Assembly: GCF_002873135.1 (NCBI RefSeq)
Contig: NZ_MCVI01000008.1
Coordinates: 51,547-105,279, forward strand
DNA: 53,733 nt
Direction: 5' to 3'
From: Shewanella sp. 10N.286.48.A6
GTDB lineage: Bacteria > Pseudomonadota > Gammaproteobacteria > Enterobacterales > Shewanellaceae
Part shown: in pieces, positions 1 through 9,527 of the stretch
Numbering within the stretch: the first letter of the stretch is position 1
How the letters are laid out: each line of letters starts with the position of its first letter
Made by a program: the position numbers and the translations under genes
Notes under the pieces: model-generated
What the model was told of the DNA's origin: nothing
What the model saw: only the letters and a program-made list of their open reading frames with translations
Databases searched by the model: none

Positions 1-1147
1 CAAGTTCTGCTTCTGTTTCAGCTGATGCAGTTGCTTGCATTTCAATTGCCGAGTCAGGCGCATCATTTGCAGTAGTCACAATTTCAGACTCGTCAATATC
101 AGTGGTAAGCGCAACACTAACTGAAGGCTCAAGTACTTCATCTGCCTTAGCAAGTTCAATTTGGTTTTCTGCTGGCTGTATTTGCTGTGGTTCAATATCA
201 ATAACCGTCGTTGCCGGTTTCACCACTGAAGCTGTAACAGACTTTGATTCAATCAATTGAGTCAATTCATCTTTTTTATAAACCGCGCCAGCAATTGCAG
301 CAACAGCGATAGCCGCGACAAATAGCTTAGCACCTGAACCTGATGATTTCTCTTGAGCCTTTCTCGCCGCTTCTGCTGCAGCAAGTTGAGCTTGAGGATT
401 CGGTTGCGGCTTAATCTCAAGTTTTGACTTAGGCTTAGGTTCTGCAACTGGCTTCGGGTTATTATGAGCATCTGTATTTACTTGAGGCTCTACTCGAGAA
501 TTTGCAGTTGCAGCGCTACTACCACTGGTCTGTGAATTAATTTCTGCAAGAGTCTGTGGTTTAATCTGAGTTGTGGCAGGTGCAGGTTCAGCCTTAACAT
601 CGACTTTCTTAGGTTCGGCTTTATTAACATCTGTTTTCACCTGAACCGCTACGGTAGTTTTTACTACAGGCTCTGGCTTAAGATTGTTAAAATGTCCCTT
701 ATTTGCAGCTTGAGCTATCGGCGCCTCTGCAACAGGCGCTTCAGTCTTTGGGAAAGCATAGGCTTCTGTGACTTGTGCTTCTGGCTTATCTTCAACAGTT
801 GCTTGGGGTAATACGCCTTCTTCAGGGCCCTTGGTTCTGGCACCTAAAAATTGACCACCATCATAAATTTCCATTTTATGGCTAGATACATCACCTTCAA
901 CTACACCAGAGCTTACAATCACTAAACTGTTGCAATGTAATTTACCTTTAAATTCACCACAAACTCTTAATTCTTGACAAAAAAGCTCACCGTCAATTTC
1001 GCCACCAACTTCAATTTTAACTTGGTCTGTTGAACGAATAACACCTTTAACTTTACCGGCAACCAAAGCAGGTCCCTGTACAGTCATATCTCCATCCAAT
1101 GAAGTATCAGGGCCAATAAAAGTAACCCCATTTCCTTTGTTATTCAT
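1..1147 (-). CDS. Bactofilin with C-terminal transmembrane segment (3' end outside the window)
   Basis: Partial gene: it starts at 1147 (ATG, upstream AAAGGAAA) and runs off the left edge, giving 382 residues without a stop. Residues 5-105 form the bactofilin beta-helix: it opens MNNKGNGVTFIGPDTSLDGD and continues with regularly spaced G-V/I-x-G turns (KVKGVIRS, GEIDGEL, GEFKGKL, GVVEGDV). A long Ala/Pro/Lys/Glu-rich linker follows, then one hydrophobic segment at about residues 270-289 (KLFVAAIAVAAIAAIAGAVY), then an acidic Glu/Ala/Thr-rich tail. Bactofilins polymerise into cytoskeletal scaffolds and most are short soluble proteins. The membrane segment and acidic tail are additions that would tether the polymer to the inner membrane and place the tail in the periplasm (inference). 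Family assignment is good; the cellular role is unknown. Confidence 0.85.
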   Translation of the reverse strand, partial: MNNKGNGVTFIGPDTSLDGDMTVQGPALVAGKVKGVIRSTDQVKIEVGGEIDGELFCQELRVCGEFKGKLHCNSLVIVSSGVVEGDVSSHKMEIYDGGQFLGARTKGPEEGVLPQATVEDKPEAQVTEAYAFPKTEAPVAEAPIAQAANKGHFNNLKPEPVVKTTVAVQVKTDVNKAEPKKVDVKAEPAPATTQIKPQTLAEINSQTSGSSAATANSRVEPQVNTDAHNNPKPVAEPKPKSKLEIKPQPNPQAQLAAAEAARKAQEKSSGSGAKLFVAAIAVAAIAGAVYKKDELTQLIESKSVTASVVKPATTVIDIEPQQIQPAENQIELAKADEVLEPSVSVALTTDIDESEIVTTANDAPDSAIEMQATASAETEAEL

Positions 1148-1329
1148 ACCAATCAGTTTCCTTTATTATTAATTTTGACATATACTAAACCAACTTTATT
1201 AAAACAACAAATAACATTTCTTTTACACAAGTTGCAGGTCAATTCCGAGCTTTTCGCTTTAAAAGTAAAACTTAATAGTTTAATGTATCGGCTATTAGTA
1301 AAAGAGCCTGTCTTTAATATATAAATTTG

Positions 1330-1351
1330 CTATTGAACGGATTTTCAATAG
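1330..1351. promoter_or_regulatory. Inverted repeat in the leader of the LuxR-type gene
   Basis: CTATTGAA-N6-TTCAATAG is a perfect 8-bp inverted repeat ending 28 bp before the ATG at 1380. It has no T-run, so it resembles an operator (possibly autoregulatory) more than a terminator. Its function is inferred. Confidence 0.4.
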
Positions 1352-1379
1352 TAGCCCAAATAACAGGGATGTAGCCGAA

Positions 1380-2000
1380 ATGATTTTTTCAGATGTGATT
1401 TTTAAACAACTTCCAGAACCACAGGCCCTGCAAGTATCTAAAATCTCAGGATTACTCAATATTGAAACCGCCTTCTATGACTCACTAAACTTTGCCTGTA
1501 AAGCTGCCGATAAAAGGCCAAAATTTCTTATTCACTATTTAGAAGCCCCTCATAAACACGCCTATTTAATTTCAGCTGATATTCTTACAACAGGTAAGCA
1601 TTTAGTTTTTTGCCCTCAACTAGATACTGAGTGTGAAACTTTACTTATCTCTAATGGATTCCATGGCGCACTCCCATTGGCCGCAACTGAAGTTGACATT
1701 ATTGAAGCCCTTAAAAGCATTAATGCTAATAAGCTTTATTTCAGCCACGATGCCATGTCACGTTATATTCAATCAAAGAAACGACAACCCAATACCCAAC
1801 GCCAGAATGAATTACTGTCATTAACGACCAAGAAAGAGCAGCAGGTATTAACCCTGATATGCCAAGGCTTAACCAATGATGAAATCGCTGCCAATTTAGG
1901 CATATCGATTAATACAGTAAAAATGCATATTCAGAATATGTTCAAAAAAACCAAAATATCTAGCCGTGGGCAGCTTTCTTACACCTTTGCACAAGTTTAA
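1380..2000 (+). CDS. Orphan LuxR/CsgD-type transcriptional regulator
   Basis: A 206-residue protein. The C-terminal residues about 145-202 are a LuxR-type helix-turn-helix: LTTKKEQQVLTLICQGLTND, then EIAANLGISINTVKMHIQNM. The N-terminal 130 residues look like a degenerate receiver domain, but I see no clear acidic pocket plus phospho-acceptor Asp arrangement, so control by phosphorylation is doubtful. Length and layout resemble the CsgD/VpsT type, which controls biofilm matrix genes. No sensor kinase lies beside it; the divergent neighbour is the bactofilin gene. A perfect inverted repeat in its leader may be its own operator. A weak AGGGA precedes the ATG. The DNA-binding class is certain; the target genes are unknown. 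Confidence 0.8.
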   Translation: MIFSDVIFKQLPEPQALQVSKISGLLNIETAFYDSLNFACKAADKRPKFLIHYLEAPHKHAYLISADILTTGKHLVFCPQLDTECETLLISNGFHGALPLAATEVDIIEALKSINANKLYFSHDAMSRYIQSKKRQPNTQRQNELLSLTTKKEQQVLTLICQGLTNDEIAANLGISINTVKMHIQNMFKKTKISSRGQLSYTFAQV

Positions 2001-2176
2001 AAATTTAAATGTATATAATTAGCTCACTGCTAATTTGTAACGCTAGCTGTTAAATGGTGCGAGTTAACAGCTTTGAGAATTAACTACAGAAAATAACATT
2101 AATTGCACTTAGGTAAGCTTTAGCGTGCAGCAAAGCGCAACTAAAGCGCAAAATTTTTTTGGTGACATAGTGCTGT

Positions 2177-2455
2177 TTATACTGAGTACTTCATCACCTC
2201 AGCAAAACGCGCCATAAAATTATCAAACGCAGTGTTATCAGGGTAATCAAATTGATATTTATTATGGAAATAAATCGTTAAAGAGGTTCGGCCGTCACTA
2301 AGAATAATTGTGTAGCCATCAAAGCCTGTTTGCGCATTTAAGCCACATAGTTCATAGCTAGAGTTGTCGCCATCTGCAGCGGCCAGCTTTTGCCCCATGT
2401 CGGTTATCTTATTAAATACTTTTAGCGCTTCATATATATCAATGGCATTTTTCAT
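2177..2455 (-). CDS. Small DUF3081-like protein
   Basis: A 92-residue acidic protein opening MKNAIDIYEALKVFNKI, with a central block GFDGYTIILSDGRTSLTIYF followed by HNKYQFDYP. This pattern recalls the short DUF3081 family found in Shewanella and Vibrio, which has no known function. I chose ATG 2455 because AAGGA lies 7 nt before it; an in-frame GTG at 2458 is an alternative. There is no signal peptide or membrane segment, so it is probably cytoplasmic. It is followed by glnE on the same strand but 290 bp apart, so it is probably its own unit. The coding call is fairly firm; the family name is from memory of the motif. Confidence 0.65.
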   Translation of the reverse strand: MKNAIDIYEALKVFNKITDMGQKLAAADGDNSSYELCGLNAQTGFDGYTIILSDGRTSLTIYFHNKYQFDYPDNTAFDNFMARFAEVMKYSV

Positions 2456-2648
2456 CACTACATCCTTACAAATAAAACCTGTTCACTAAACACCTAATAG
2501 ACAAAGCAATCAATACGAATGCGCGCTTAAGGTGGCTCAAAACAATCAGTGTAAAATAATGCAGTAACAAGACTGTGAGTTAGTCCTGAGAAAGACAAAT
2601 TTTATATAAAGATGGTGTATCAAATTGAATCAGTGTGTGAATGCCGTG

Positions 2649-2704
2649 CTGCACCGCTTTTAATTTATATAAAACGGTGCAGGTCACTATTTTCCCGCAC
2701 CGTT
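2649..2704 (-). terminator. Hairpin region downstream of glnE with two competing stems
   Basis: CTGCACCG (2649-2656) can pair with CGGTGCAG (2675-2682). The middle segment AACGGTGC (2673-2680) can instead pair with GCACCGTT (2697-2704). On the minus strand the second stem is followed by TTATATAAA, so it can act as a weak terminator for glnE. Confidence 0.45.
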
Positions 2705-2744
2705 ATCCTAACAAAACCAAAAATCTACGGTTTTAGACAAGACG

Positions 2745-5600
2745 TTATAGCTCTTCACCTAAAATGTGCTGATAAATATTAATAATTTCGCTGACCTTGT
2801 TATTGGCTTTATCTGCATCGATTTCGCCTTTAGCGCGCTGAAGAGTCAGGCGATGACTTTCATCCCGTAGCCAACAGTAGGTTTGAGTCAGGTATTGAGC
2901 AGTCATCACAGGTAAAATCTCAAGCTCGGCTAATAGCTGAAAAATGCGCACATTATCAGACCATATGGACAACTCTTTATTTTTGTTAGCGTAGGCTAAC
3001 ACTAAATACTGGGCCATAAACTCAATATCGGCAATGCCACCCGCACTCTGTTTTAAATCGAACTTACCGTTTGATGCTTTCAATAAATGCTGGCGCATTT
3101 TAATGCGCATATCGCGAACTTGTTTCGCAAGTTCAGGAAGCTGGCGCTGATGCGATAGCACCTCTGTGCGAATTTCACTAAAACGTGCCGCTAAGCGATG
3201 ATCGCCATAAACAAAACGTGAGCGCACCAAAGCTTGATGCTCCCATGTCCAGGCCTCATCTCGCTGGTATTCGCGATACTGTTCAATCTCGCTAACCAAT
3301 AAGCCTGAAGCGCCAGAAGGTCTTAAGCGCATATCCACTTCATAGAGCTCTCCAGAAGTGGTTCGGGTAGCAAATAAATGCACAATGCGCTGCGCAAGTT
3401 TTAAATAAAAATGGCCATTATCAATCGGTCTTTTACCATCTGTAGCGCCTGCGCCTTGATGGTTATGTAAAAAAACCAGATCTAAGTCAGAGCCATATCC
3501 CAGCTCAATGCCACCTAATTTTCCATAACCAATAATAGCAAAGCCCATTTTCTCAGAGCTTGTACCTGCAGGTATGCCGTGCCTTGAGGAAATTTGATGC
3601 CAGGCTTGTAATACCACTTGCTCAATGATGGCTTCTGCAAGGTAGCTTAAGTGATCGCTCACCTCCATCACAGGTAGCACGCCAGTAATATCAGCGGCGG
3701 CAATTTTTAACTGTTGTGACAGCTTAAACTGGCGCAACGCTTCCATCTGTTGTTCCATGTCATCTTCTGGAACGCGCAATAGGTACTGCCTTAACTCACT
3801 TGGGTAGTCATCCAGCGGGGTGGTATCGTAAAGCTGAGCCGGATCGATGAGTTCATCCAGTAACATCGGAAAATTCGCTAACTCTTCGGCAATCCAGGGG
3901 CTAGCACAACAAAGGCTAATGAGCTGCTGACGGGCGCCGGGGTTCTCACACAATAATTCAAGATAAGTGGTACGGGTTAAAATTTTATCTAACACCCCTG
4001 ATACCGCTTTTAATGCCACGCTCGGAACTGGTTGCTCTAATAATTCATCCAACAATTTAGGCATTAACTTTTCAAGGGTTTCACGTCCCCTGGGGCCTAT
4101 TGAGCGTTTTAATACATTGCTGCGCCAATCATCTAAGCTTGGCCATAAACTATCATCTTCAACATCATGCTCTTCAAGTAACGCTAAGGCATTTTCCTGA
4201 TCATGAATTTGCCATAACTGGCAAGTCCAATGCTCGCTTGAGTCCTGTTCATCTTCGCCACCGACAGTATCTTTAAAGTGGCGATGAATGTTGCCCATGG
4301 CATTGGCAATTTTTTCCCGCAAGCTGTGCTCATCGCTCTCGCCCATGGCATAGCATAGTCGCTGCCAATCAGTGGCATTGTCGGGCAATGTTTGGGTTTG
4401 CTTATCATCAAGGGCTTGAAGTAGGTTTTCAACTCGGCGCAGTAAAATGTAGCTGTGTTTTAGCTCATCAACGGCCAAGTACTCTAACTGACCTAAGTTA
4501 TATAAGGTATCAATTGCGCCAAACAAACTTTGCTGTCGCAGTGAAGGTTCTCGTCCGCCACGTATCAGCTGAAAACTTTGCACCACGAATTCAACTTCGC
4601 GGATCCCACCAGCTCCCAGCTTTATGTTGTCTGTGAGCTGTCTGCGTCTAACTTCTTGTGCAATAAGTCGTTTCATTTTCCGTAGCGAATCAATGGCTGA
4701 AAAATCGATATAGCGACGATAAATAAAAGGCCTTAATAAGTCATGTAAGTCATCACTATATTGCGTCCAAGGCCCGAGTACTCGCGCCTTAACCATGGCG
4801 TAACGCTCCCAATCACGACCTTGCTCTTGATAGTAATCTTCAAGACCACTGAAACTGACCACTAACGGGCCACTTTCACCGTATGGGCGCAGGCGCATGT
4901 CGACCCGAAACACAAAGCCATCAACAGTAATTTGATCTAATAGACTGATCAGTCGTTGACCCATTTTGATAAAAAATTGCTGGTTAGCTTGAGCGCGGCG
5001 ACCACCGATGGTTTCACCATGTTCAGGAAAGGTAAAAATCAAATCGATATCAGAGGAAAAGTTCAGTTCTCGACCACCAAGCTTACCCATACCGAGAATA
5101 AGTAACGGCTGTGGATTGCCCTCTTCATCTGTTGGGGTGCCGATTTGCTGACACATATCGGTGTAGAGCCAATCGCGAGCACCAATTACCAGCACTTCGG
5201 CTAAGCTAGATAAATCCAGTAGTGATTCTTCAACATCGCAATAATTTAAAAAGTCTCGCCAAGCGATACGTACCATTTGGAAGTTTCGAAATTGACGTAG
5301 CTGTTTTTTAACCTGCTCTTCTGAGCTTGATGAGGCTAAATTAGTGTGTAATTCACCAGTAAAAGACTGTCTATCGAGCTGAGTTAACTGACCATCGAAT
5401 AGCAATTCAATCCACTGGGGATTACGGCACAATTGCTCGGCAATATAATCACTCAAACCTAACACTAACTTTAATTCAGCTTGTTGTGACTGGGTTAGTT
5501 TTTCAGTGATTTCAGGCCATGTTTCACAAAGCCTTAACCAGTAACGTGCTGCAATTTCATTAAGCTCTGCAGACAAGACGTTGTTACTTTGGTTGTGCAT
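2745..5600 (-). CDS. glnE: Bifunctional glutamine synthetase adenylyltransferase/deadenylylase GlnE
   Basis: At 951 residues this is the full length for the family. GlnE attaches AMP to glutamine synthetase to inactivate it when nitrogen is plentiful, and removes it when nitrogen is short, under control of PII. Both nucleotidyltransferase modules are present: the N-terminal deadenylylase around residue 170 ([20 protein letters not shown]) and the C-terminal adenylyltransferase around residue 690 ([20 protein letters not shown]). Each carries the G-x-G-K-L-G-G and S-D-x-D-L signature. The start MHNQSNN has a GGGAT upstream. In E. coli glnE lies next to ygiF; here 7 kb of stress genes separate them. 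A 13-bp palindrome lies 50 bp before its start, in the region shared with the divergent lipoprotein gene. Confidence 0.97.
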   Translation of the reverse strand: MHNQSNNVLSAELNEIAARYWLRLCETWPEITEKLTQSQQAELKLVLGLSDYIAEQLCRNPQWIELLFDGQLTQLDRQSFTGELHTNLASSSSEEQVKKQLRQFRNFQMVRIAWRDFLNYCDVEESLLDLSSLAEVLVIGARDWLYTDMCQQIGTPTDEEGNPQPLLILGMGKLGGRELNFSSDIDLIFTFPEHGETIGGRRAQANQQFFIKMGQRLISLLDQITVDGFVFRVDMRLRPYGESGPLVVSFSGLEDYYQEQGRDWERYAMVKARVLGPWTQYSDDLHDLLRPFIYRRYIDFSAIDSLRKMKRLIAQEVRRRQLTDNIKLGAGGIREVEFVVQSFQLIRGGREPSLRQQSLFGAIDTLYNLGQLEYLAVDELKHSYILLRRVENLLQALDDKQTQTLPDNATDWQRLCYAMGESDEHSLREKIANAMGNIHRHFKDTVGGEDEQDSSEHWTCQLWQIHDQENALALLEEHDVEDDSLWPSLDDWRSNVLKRSIGPRGRETLEKLMPKLLDELLEQPVPSVALKAVSGVLDKILTRTTYLELLCENPGARQQLISLCCASPWIAEELANFPMLLDELIDPAQLYDTTPLDDYPSELRQYLLRVPEDDMEQQMEALRQFKLSQQLKIAAADITGVLPVMEVSDHLSYLAEAIIEQVVLQAWHQISSRHGIPAGTSSEKMGFAIIGYGKLGGIELGYGSDLDLVFLHNHQGAGATDGKRPIDNGHFYLKLAQRIVHLFATRTTSGELYEVDMRLRPSGASGLLVSEIEQYREYQRDEAWTWEHQALVRSRFVYGDHRLAARFSEIRTEVLSHQRQLPELAKQVRDMRIKMRQHLLKASNGKFDLKQSAGGIADIEFMAQYLVLAYANKNKELSIWSDNVRIFQLLAELEILPVMTAQYLTQTYCWLRDESHRLTLQRAKGEIDADKANNKVSEIINIYQHILGEEL

Positions 5601-5649
5601 GTTTATCCGATCCCTTTGGCAAATTACTAAGACTTACACATTTCAATTC

Positions 5650-5679
5650 GACATATTATGTCAAGGTGTGTTATACAAT
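5650..5679 (+). promoter_or_regulatory. Promoter with GACATA-T-TATGTC palindromic operator (copy 1)
   Basis: A perfect 6-1-6 inverted repeat occupies 5650-5662. It overlaps a possible -35 (TCGACA, 5648-5653), and TATACA/TACAAT at 5672-5679 fits a -10. The same palindrome occurs twice before the YjfI/PspA unit. It could also affect the divergent glnE. Confidence 0.6.
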
Positions 5680-5849
5680 AAAATCAACGATCGCATAAAT
5701 AGCTAGTCGATATTGTACCTTCGATTAAGACTACTATATCCTTTACAACAGTAATACCGAACCATGTAAATATTTAGTCAGTTTTAAGCATATAATTATG
5801 CGACTTGATACTATATTTATATATGTATTTTATACTATTTGGAGAACAC

Positions 5850-6821
5850 ATGGCTGGCATGCTTCCTCGTGTCCTTGCAGTATTTTCAGCGCTGATCTTG
5901 TGCATAACATTATCAGGTTGTGGTGATGACAGACCTGAAAAAATTACGCAATATCAGCAGCTGTCACAGCAGCGATTGACTCAACTCGATTCAATGCTAA
6001 ACGCAGGTGAGCTTCGTAATGCCACCTTACTGACACAATATACCAGCTTACTTAAAAACAGTAAGCCTGATCTGGTGCCGCTACTTGATGAACTGGCGCG
6101 TGATGCGACCTCAAGTGGCCCTATGTACCAATCACTCAAACGCAGAACCAGTGAACTGGGCGATTCTGCCAACTTCGTTGATTTAGATCAGCAGCTCGAA
6201 GAAGCGCAAAATATTTATCAAGCAGCTGATTCAAGTTTGTTTAATGACATGCTTTCCGATCCCGTTAATGTGGTGGCTGATTTATCAGGTGGACAGCTGG
6301 CAAGGGTTAACGCCATCAGCCGTGAAGCCGAAGCAATGGCCAACGGTAGCGAAGATTTTGGTACAGGAAGCCAGCTAGTGGGTAACCCCGCTTATGGTAG
6401 CTGGCAAACTAATTCAAGCGGCATGTCATTTTGGGCCTGGTATGGCATGTATTCGATGTTCTCTAACATCATGAATCCTGTACGCTATGACCGCTGGTCA
6501 AACAATCGTGGTTACAGCTACTACAATGATGTCGGTCGCTACCGTTATACGTCTCCTAAACAGGCGAGCGCGCAAAATCGTACATTTGAGAACACAAAGA
6601 AAACCTTTAATTCTCAAGGTAAGCAATTTAATAGCCCGTATGCGAAATCACGTACAGGCTCAACCAGCTTATCAAGACAAAGTACTGCAACACCTAAAGC
6701 CAGTACTGCCGGAACCAAAACAGCACGTAGCACAAGTAAGTTCCGTTCAAATTATTCCAAAGACAGCAGTTTCCGTAATTCAACTAGCCGCACCACACGC
6801 GGTGTACGCCGAGGCAAATAA
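5850..6821 (+). CDS. Envelope lipoprotein of the PspA-type stress cluster
   Basis: A 323-residue protein starting at 5850, where GGAGAA lies 6 nt before the ATG; an earlier in-frame ATG at 5805 lacks a ribosome site. The N-terminus MAGMLPRVLAVFSALILCIT is followed by the lipobox LSGC, so it should be a lipid-anchored protein. Residues to about 165 are helical and Gln/Leu-rich. The middle is Trp/Tyr/Asn-rich (SFWAWYGMYSMFSNIMNPVR). The last 90 residues are a low-complexity Ser/Thr/Arg/Lys tail ending TTRGVRRGK, strongly basic and probably disordered. I do not recognise a named family; it takes the position of the YjfM lipoprotein of E. coli, without clear similarity. The DUF350 gene starts 9 nt downstream, so they are cotranscribed. 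Confidence 0.75.
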   Translation: MAGMLPRVLAVFSALILCITLSGCGDDRPEKITQYQQLSQQRLTQLDSMLNAGELRNATLLTQYTSLLKNSKPDLVPLLDELARDATSSGPMYQSLKRRTSELGDSANFVDLDQQLEEAQNIYQAADSSLFNDMLSDPVNVVADLSGGQLARVNAISREAEAMANGSEDFGTGSQLVGNPAYGSWQTNSSGMSFWAWYGMYSMFSNIMNPVRYDRWSNNRGYSYYNDVGRYRYTSPKQASAQNRTFENTKKTFNSQGKQFNSPYAKSRTGSTSLSRQSTATPKASTAGTKTARSTSKFRSNYSKDSSFRNSTSRTTRGVRRGK

Positions 6822-6830
6822 GGACTAACC

Positions 6831-7730
6831 ATGACATTTTTAAATGACTTCGGACTCACCCTAGATTTAGCGATAATTTTAGCGATTGATCTGACCATCG
6901 CGGTGATCTTACTGGCGCTAATGCGCTACTTACAAGGCTGGAGCGTGAGAGTAAACAGCCGCGCTGAACTCGCAGAGCGTGATAACTTTGCTTTTGGGGT
7001 TAGTACTGCGGGTGCCGTTCTGGCATTAGGGATTGTACTTTCAGGGGCGATTACAGGTGAAGCTGCTGATTCGTATATTGTTGAAGCCATTGGCATGACA
7101 GCTTACGGCTTATTTGGCTTACTTTTAATCAAGTTTGGTCGAGTACTACACGACAAAATTGCCTTAAATGAAATCGATAAAAACAGCCAAATTATCAATG
7201 GTAATATGTCGGTTGCCATCGTTGATGCCGCCGCTGCCGTTGCCACAGCAATTATCATTCGCTCGGTATTAATGTGGGCAGAAGATATTACCTTAGATAC
7301 TTTCATTGCTATCTTTACCGCCTTCTTAATCTCGCAATTAATGTTAGTGTTATTAACTCGCTTTCGTGAGCACCAATACGCTAAACGTAATCAAGATGCC
7401 TCGATGCAAAAAGCACTAGAGCAAGGCCAAATAGCCGTTGCGATTCGTCACAGTGGTTACATGATTGCCATGGCATTTACCTTTAAAGCAGCCAGTCACT
7501 TTATTATCTATGATCCAACTGCTTACTTAATGAATATCGTCGGCTGGTTAACCTTCTCGATAATCATGCTGGTAGTGTTGTCGCTATTACTTGCTGTGGT
7601 TAAAAAGCTAGTCTTAGCTCAAATCAACCTTACTGACGAAGTTGAGAAACAACACAACGTCGGTGTGGCTGCAGTTGAACTAGCAATTAGTGTTGCTGTT
7701 GCACTCATTTTAGCGGCGTTAATGGCATAA
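6831..7730 (+). CDS. Double DUF350 (YjfL-like) inner membrane protein
   Basis: A 299-residue integral membrane protein with about eight hydrophobic helices in two similar halves. Each half has a helix pair, then an N-F/H-x-x-G/A-V-A motif with small residues (RDNFAFGVSTAGAVLALGIV in the first, AVEL-AISVAVALILAALMA closing the last). The duplicated layout fits two DUF350 units; E. coli YjfL has one. AAGGA precedes the ATG. It lies between the lipoprotein and a membrane-fused aminopropyltransferase with gaps of 9 and 4 nt, so it is in one operon. DUF350 proteins recur beside PspA-family genes; their activity is unknown. A role as a membrane partner of the enzyme or of PspA is inference. Confidence 0.85.
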   Translation: MTFLNDFGLTLDLAIILAIDLTIAVILLALMRYLQGWSVRVNSRAELAERDNFAFGVSTAGAVLALGIVLSGAITGEAADSYIVEAIGMTAYGLFGLLLIKFGRVLHDKIALNEIDKNSQIINGNMSVAIVDAAAAVATAIIIRSVLMWAEDITLDTFIAIFTAFLISQLMLVLLTRFREHQYAKRNQDASMQKALEQGQIAVAIRHSGYMIAMAFTFKAASHFIIYDPTAYLMNIVGWLTFSIIMLVVLSLLLAVVKKLVLAQINLTDEVEKQHNVGVAAVELAISVAVALILAALMA

Positions 7731-7734
7731 ATAG

Positions 7735-9510
7735 ATGAATAATACTTTGCTTGAACAGAGCCAGGAGGGCTGCGACAAGCAAAATAGCCCTTCTCAAACA
7801 GGCACCTTGCCTCCAGCGAATAAACGCAGCCTTGCTTGGTTTGATGATGCCCTATTGTTGGGCATTATGGCCTTACTGGCAGGCTGTGGTCTTATTTACG
7901 AATACCTACTTTCCCACTATGCAGGCCGCATTCTCGGCGCCTTAGAAGCTGCTATTTACACCATGATAGGCATTATGATTGTGTCTATGGGCATTGGCGC
8001 CTTTGCCGCTCGTAAAATTCGCTGTGCCTTCACCGGCTTTGCGATGCTTGAACTTATTGTGGCATTTTGTGGATCATTAGCGATTTTAATTACCGCCGCC
8101 GTGATTGGATTTGGCCAGCAATTACCGTTAATTATTGCCAACACCTTAGGCCTGCCACCAGATCATTTACCTGACGGCGGTTTTATTGGCGTATTACAAA
8201 ATCTTAGTGAATATTTACCCTATATCTGGGGGGTTATTCTAGGTTTGATGATCGGCATGGAGATCCCGCTGATTGCCCGCGTACGTCAATCCTTATCTGA
8301 AGAGCACTTGCTGCACAATGCCGGCACCATTTATGGCGCTGATTATGTCGGTGCGGGTGCTGGCGCGGCTATTTGGGTACTGTTCATGCTGTCGTTAGAT
8401 ATTCAGCTCGCAGCAGCGCTCACCGCCAGTGTTAACTTGTTAGCAGGCTTTGTGTTTATTTGGCGCTTTTGGCAGCAAATTCGCTGGGCTAAACTGATCC
8501 TCGCAGGACATTTTATCGCCACAGGAGTATTAGTGCTGCTGGCACTGCACGGCCCCAGTTGGGAGCAAAATTTCAATAACCTGCTATATAAAGACAAAGT
8601 AGTGTATTCAGAAGCTACCCGTTTTCAGCAGTTAACCTTTACCGAGCGGCTGCGAGGCAAAGGTCAAGCGCCAGTGTATTCGCTATACATTAATGGTCGA
8701 TTACAGTTCTCCAGTATTGATGAGCACATCTACCACAGCTTTTTAGTTCACCCGACACTTGCAGCCAGTGCAAGGCAGGATAATGTGCTAATTATTGGCG
8801 GCGGAGATGGCTTAGGGCTTAAGCAAGTTTTCAAATGGGATCCAAAATCGGTCACCTTAATGGATTTAGATGAACAGCTCGTCGACTTGTTTAGAGAGCC
8901 CCATGAGAACATGCCAGAGCGTGTTAGCAATGCCATGTTAGCCCTTAATGGCGATGCACTAAATGATCCTCGCGTTAAGCTTATTTATGATGACGCCTTT
9001 AATGGCATTGATAAACTGATTGCTGACAATCAAAAATTTGATGCCATTATTGTGGATTTGCCAGATCCGAGTCACCCTGATTTAAATAAGCTTTATTCTG
9101 ATTTATTTTATCGAAAACTGGTCGAGCTATTGAGCGCTGATGGGGCAATGACGGTACAATCGACTTCGCCTTATCATGCCCAAAATGCCTTTATTTCTGT
9201 AGGAAAAACCATTGAATCGGCAGGGTTTTCGGTCGAGCAATACCATCATAACGTGCCAAGCTTTGGTGAATGGGGCTGGTCTATCGCCACCTTATCAGGA
9301 CAAAATGCCAAGCAACGTCTAGCCCATAACGAGACGTTGCCCATTAATGAGCAATGGCTGACTCCCGGGCTTATACATGGCGCATTTGAGTTTCCTGGCA
9401 CATTTTATAATGATGCTGACACTATCAAAGTGAATAGAATTGGCTCATTACAGCTATACCATTACCACTTAGCATCTTGGTCTGACAACCAAGGGATGAA
9501 TCTTTTTTAA
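7735..9510 (+). CDS. Polytopic membrane protein fused to a spermidine synthase-like aminopropyltransferase
   Basis: A 591-residue protein. Residues 35-270 hold about seven transmembrane helices; residues 280-560 form a SpeE-like Rossmann methyltransferase-fold domain. Key family motifs are intact: polyamine-site segment FSSIDEHIYHSFLVHP, nucleotide loop VLIIGGGDGLG, acidic ribose-binding LMDLDE, YDDAF, and the catalytic-loop equivalent IIVDLPDPSHPDLNKLYSDL. Soluble SpeE transfers aminopropyl from decarboxylated S-adenosylmethionine to putrescine. Here the substrate may be a polyamine or another amine near the membrane. It starts 4 nt after the DUF350 stop. Intact motifs argue for an active enzyme; the substrate cannot be read from sequence. 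No speD decarboxylase gene is present in the window. Confidence 0.88.
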   Translation: MNNTLLEQSQEGCDKQNSPSQTGTLPPANKRSLAWFDDALLLGIMALLAGCGLIYEYLLSHYAGRILGALEAAIYTMIGIMIVSMGIGAFAARKIRCAFTGFAMLELIVAFCGSLAILITAAVIGFGQQLPLIIANTLGLPPDHLPDGGFIGVLQNLSEYLPYIWGVILGLMIGMEIPLIARVRQSLSEEHLLHNAGTIYGADYVGAGAGAAIWVLFMLSLDIQLAAALTASVNLLAGFVFIWRFWQQIRWAKLILAGHFIATGVLVLLALHGPSWEQNFNNLLYKDKVVYSEATRFQQLTFTERLRGKGQAPVYSLYINGRLQFSSIDEHIYHSFLVHPTLAASARQDNVLIIGGGDGLGLKQVFKWDPKSVTLMDLDEQLVDLFREPHENMPERVSNAMLALNGDALNDPRVKLIYDDAFNGIDKLIADNQKFDAIIVDLPDPSHPDLNKLYSDLFYRKLVELLSADGAMTVQSTSPYHAQNAFISVGKTIESAGFSVEQYHHNVPSFGEWGWSIATLSGQNAKQRLAHNETLPINEQWLTPGLIHGAFEFPGTFYNDADTIKVNRIGSLQLYHYHLASWSDNQGMNLF

Positions 9511-9527
9511 CCAACTCAAAAATAGTC

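Noticed and set aside
2045..2072. AGCTGTTAA-N10-TTAACAGCT as terminator of the first LuxR gene
   Set aside because: No T-run follows, so I cannot call it a terminator; it remains a plain inverted repeat.
6487..6828. 113-codon frame overlapping the lipoprotein tail
   Set aside because: It lies in the +1 frame of a low-complexity coding region, has no ribosome site, and resembles no family I know.
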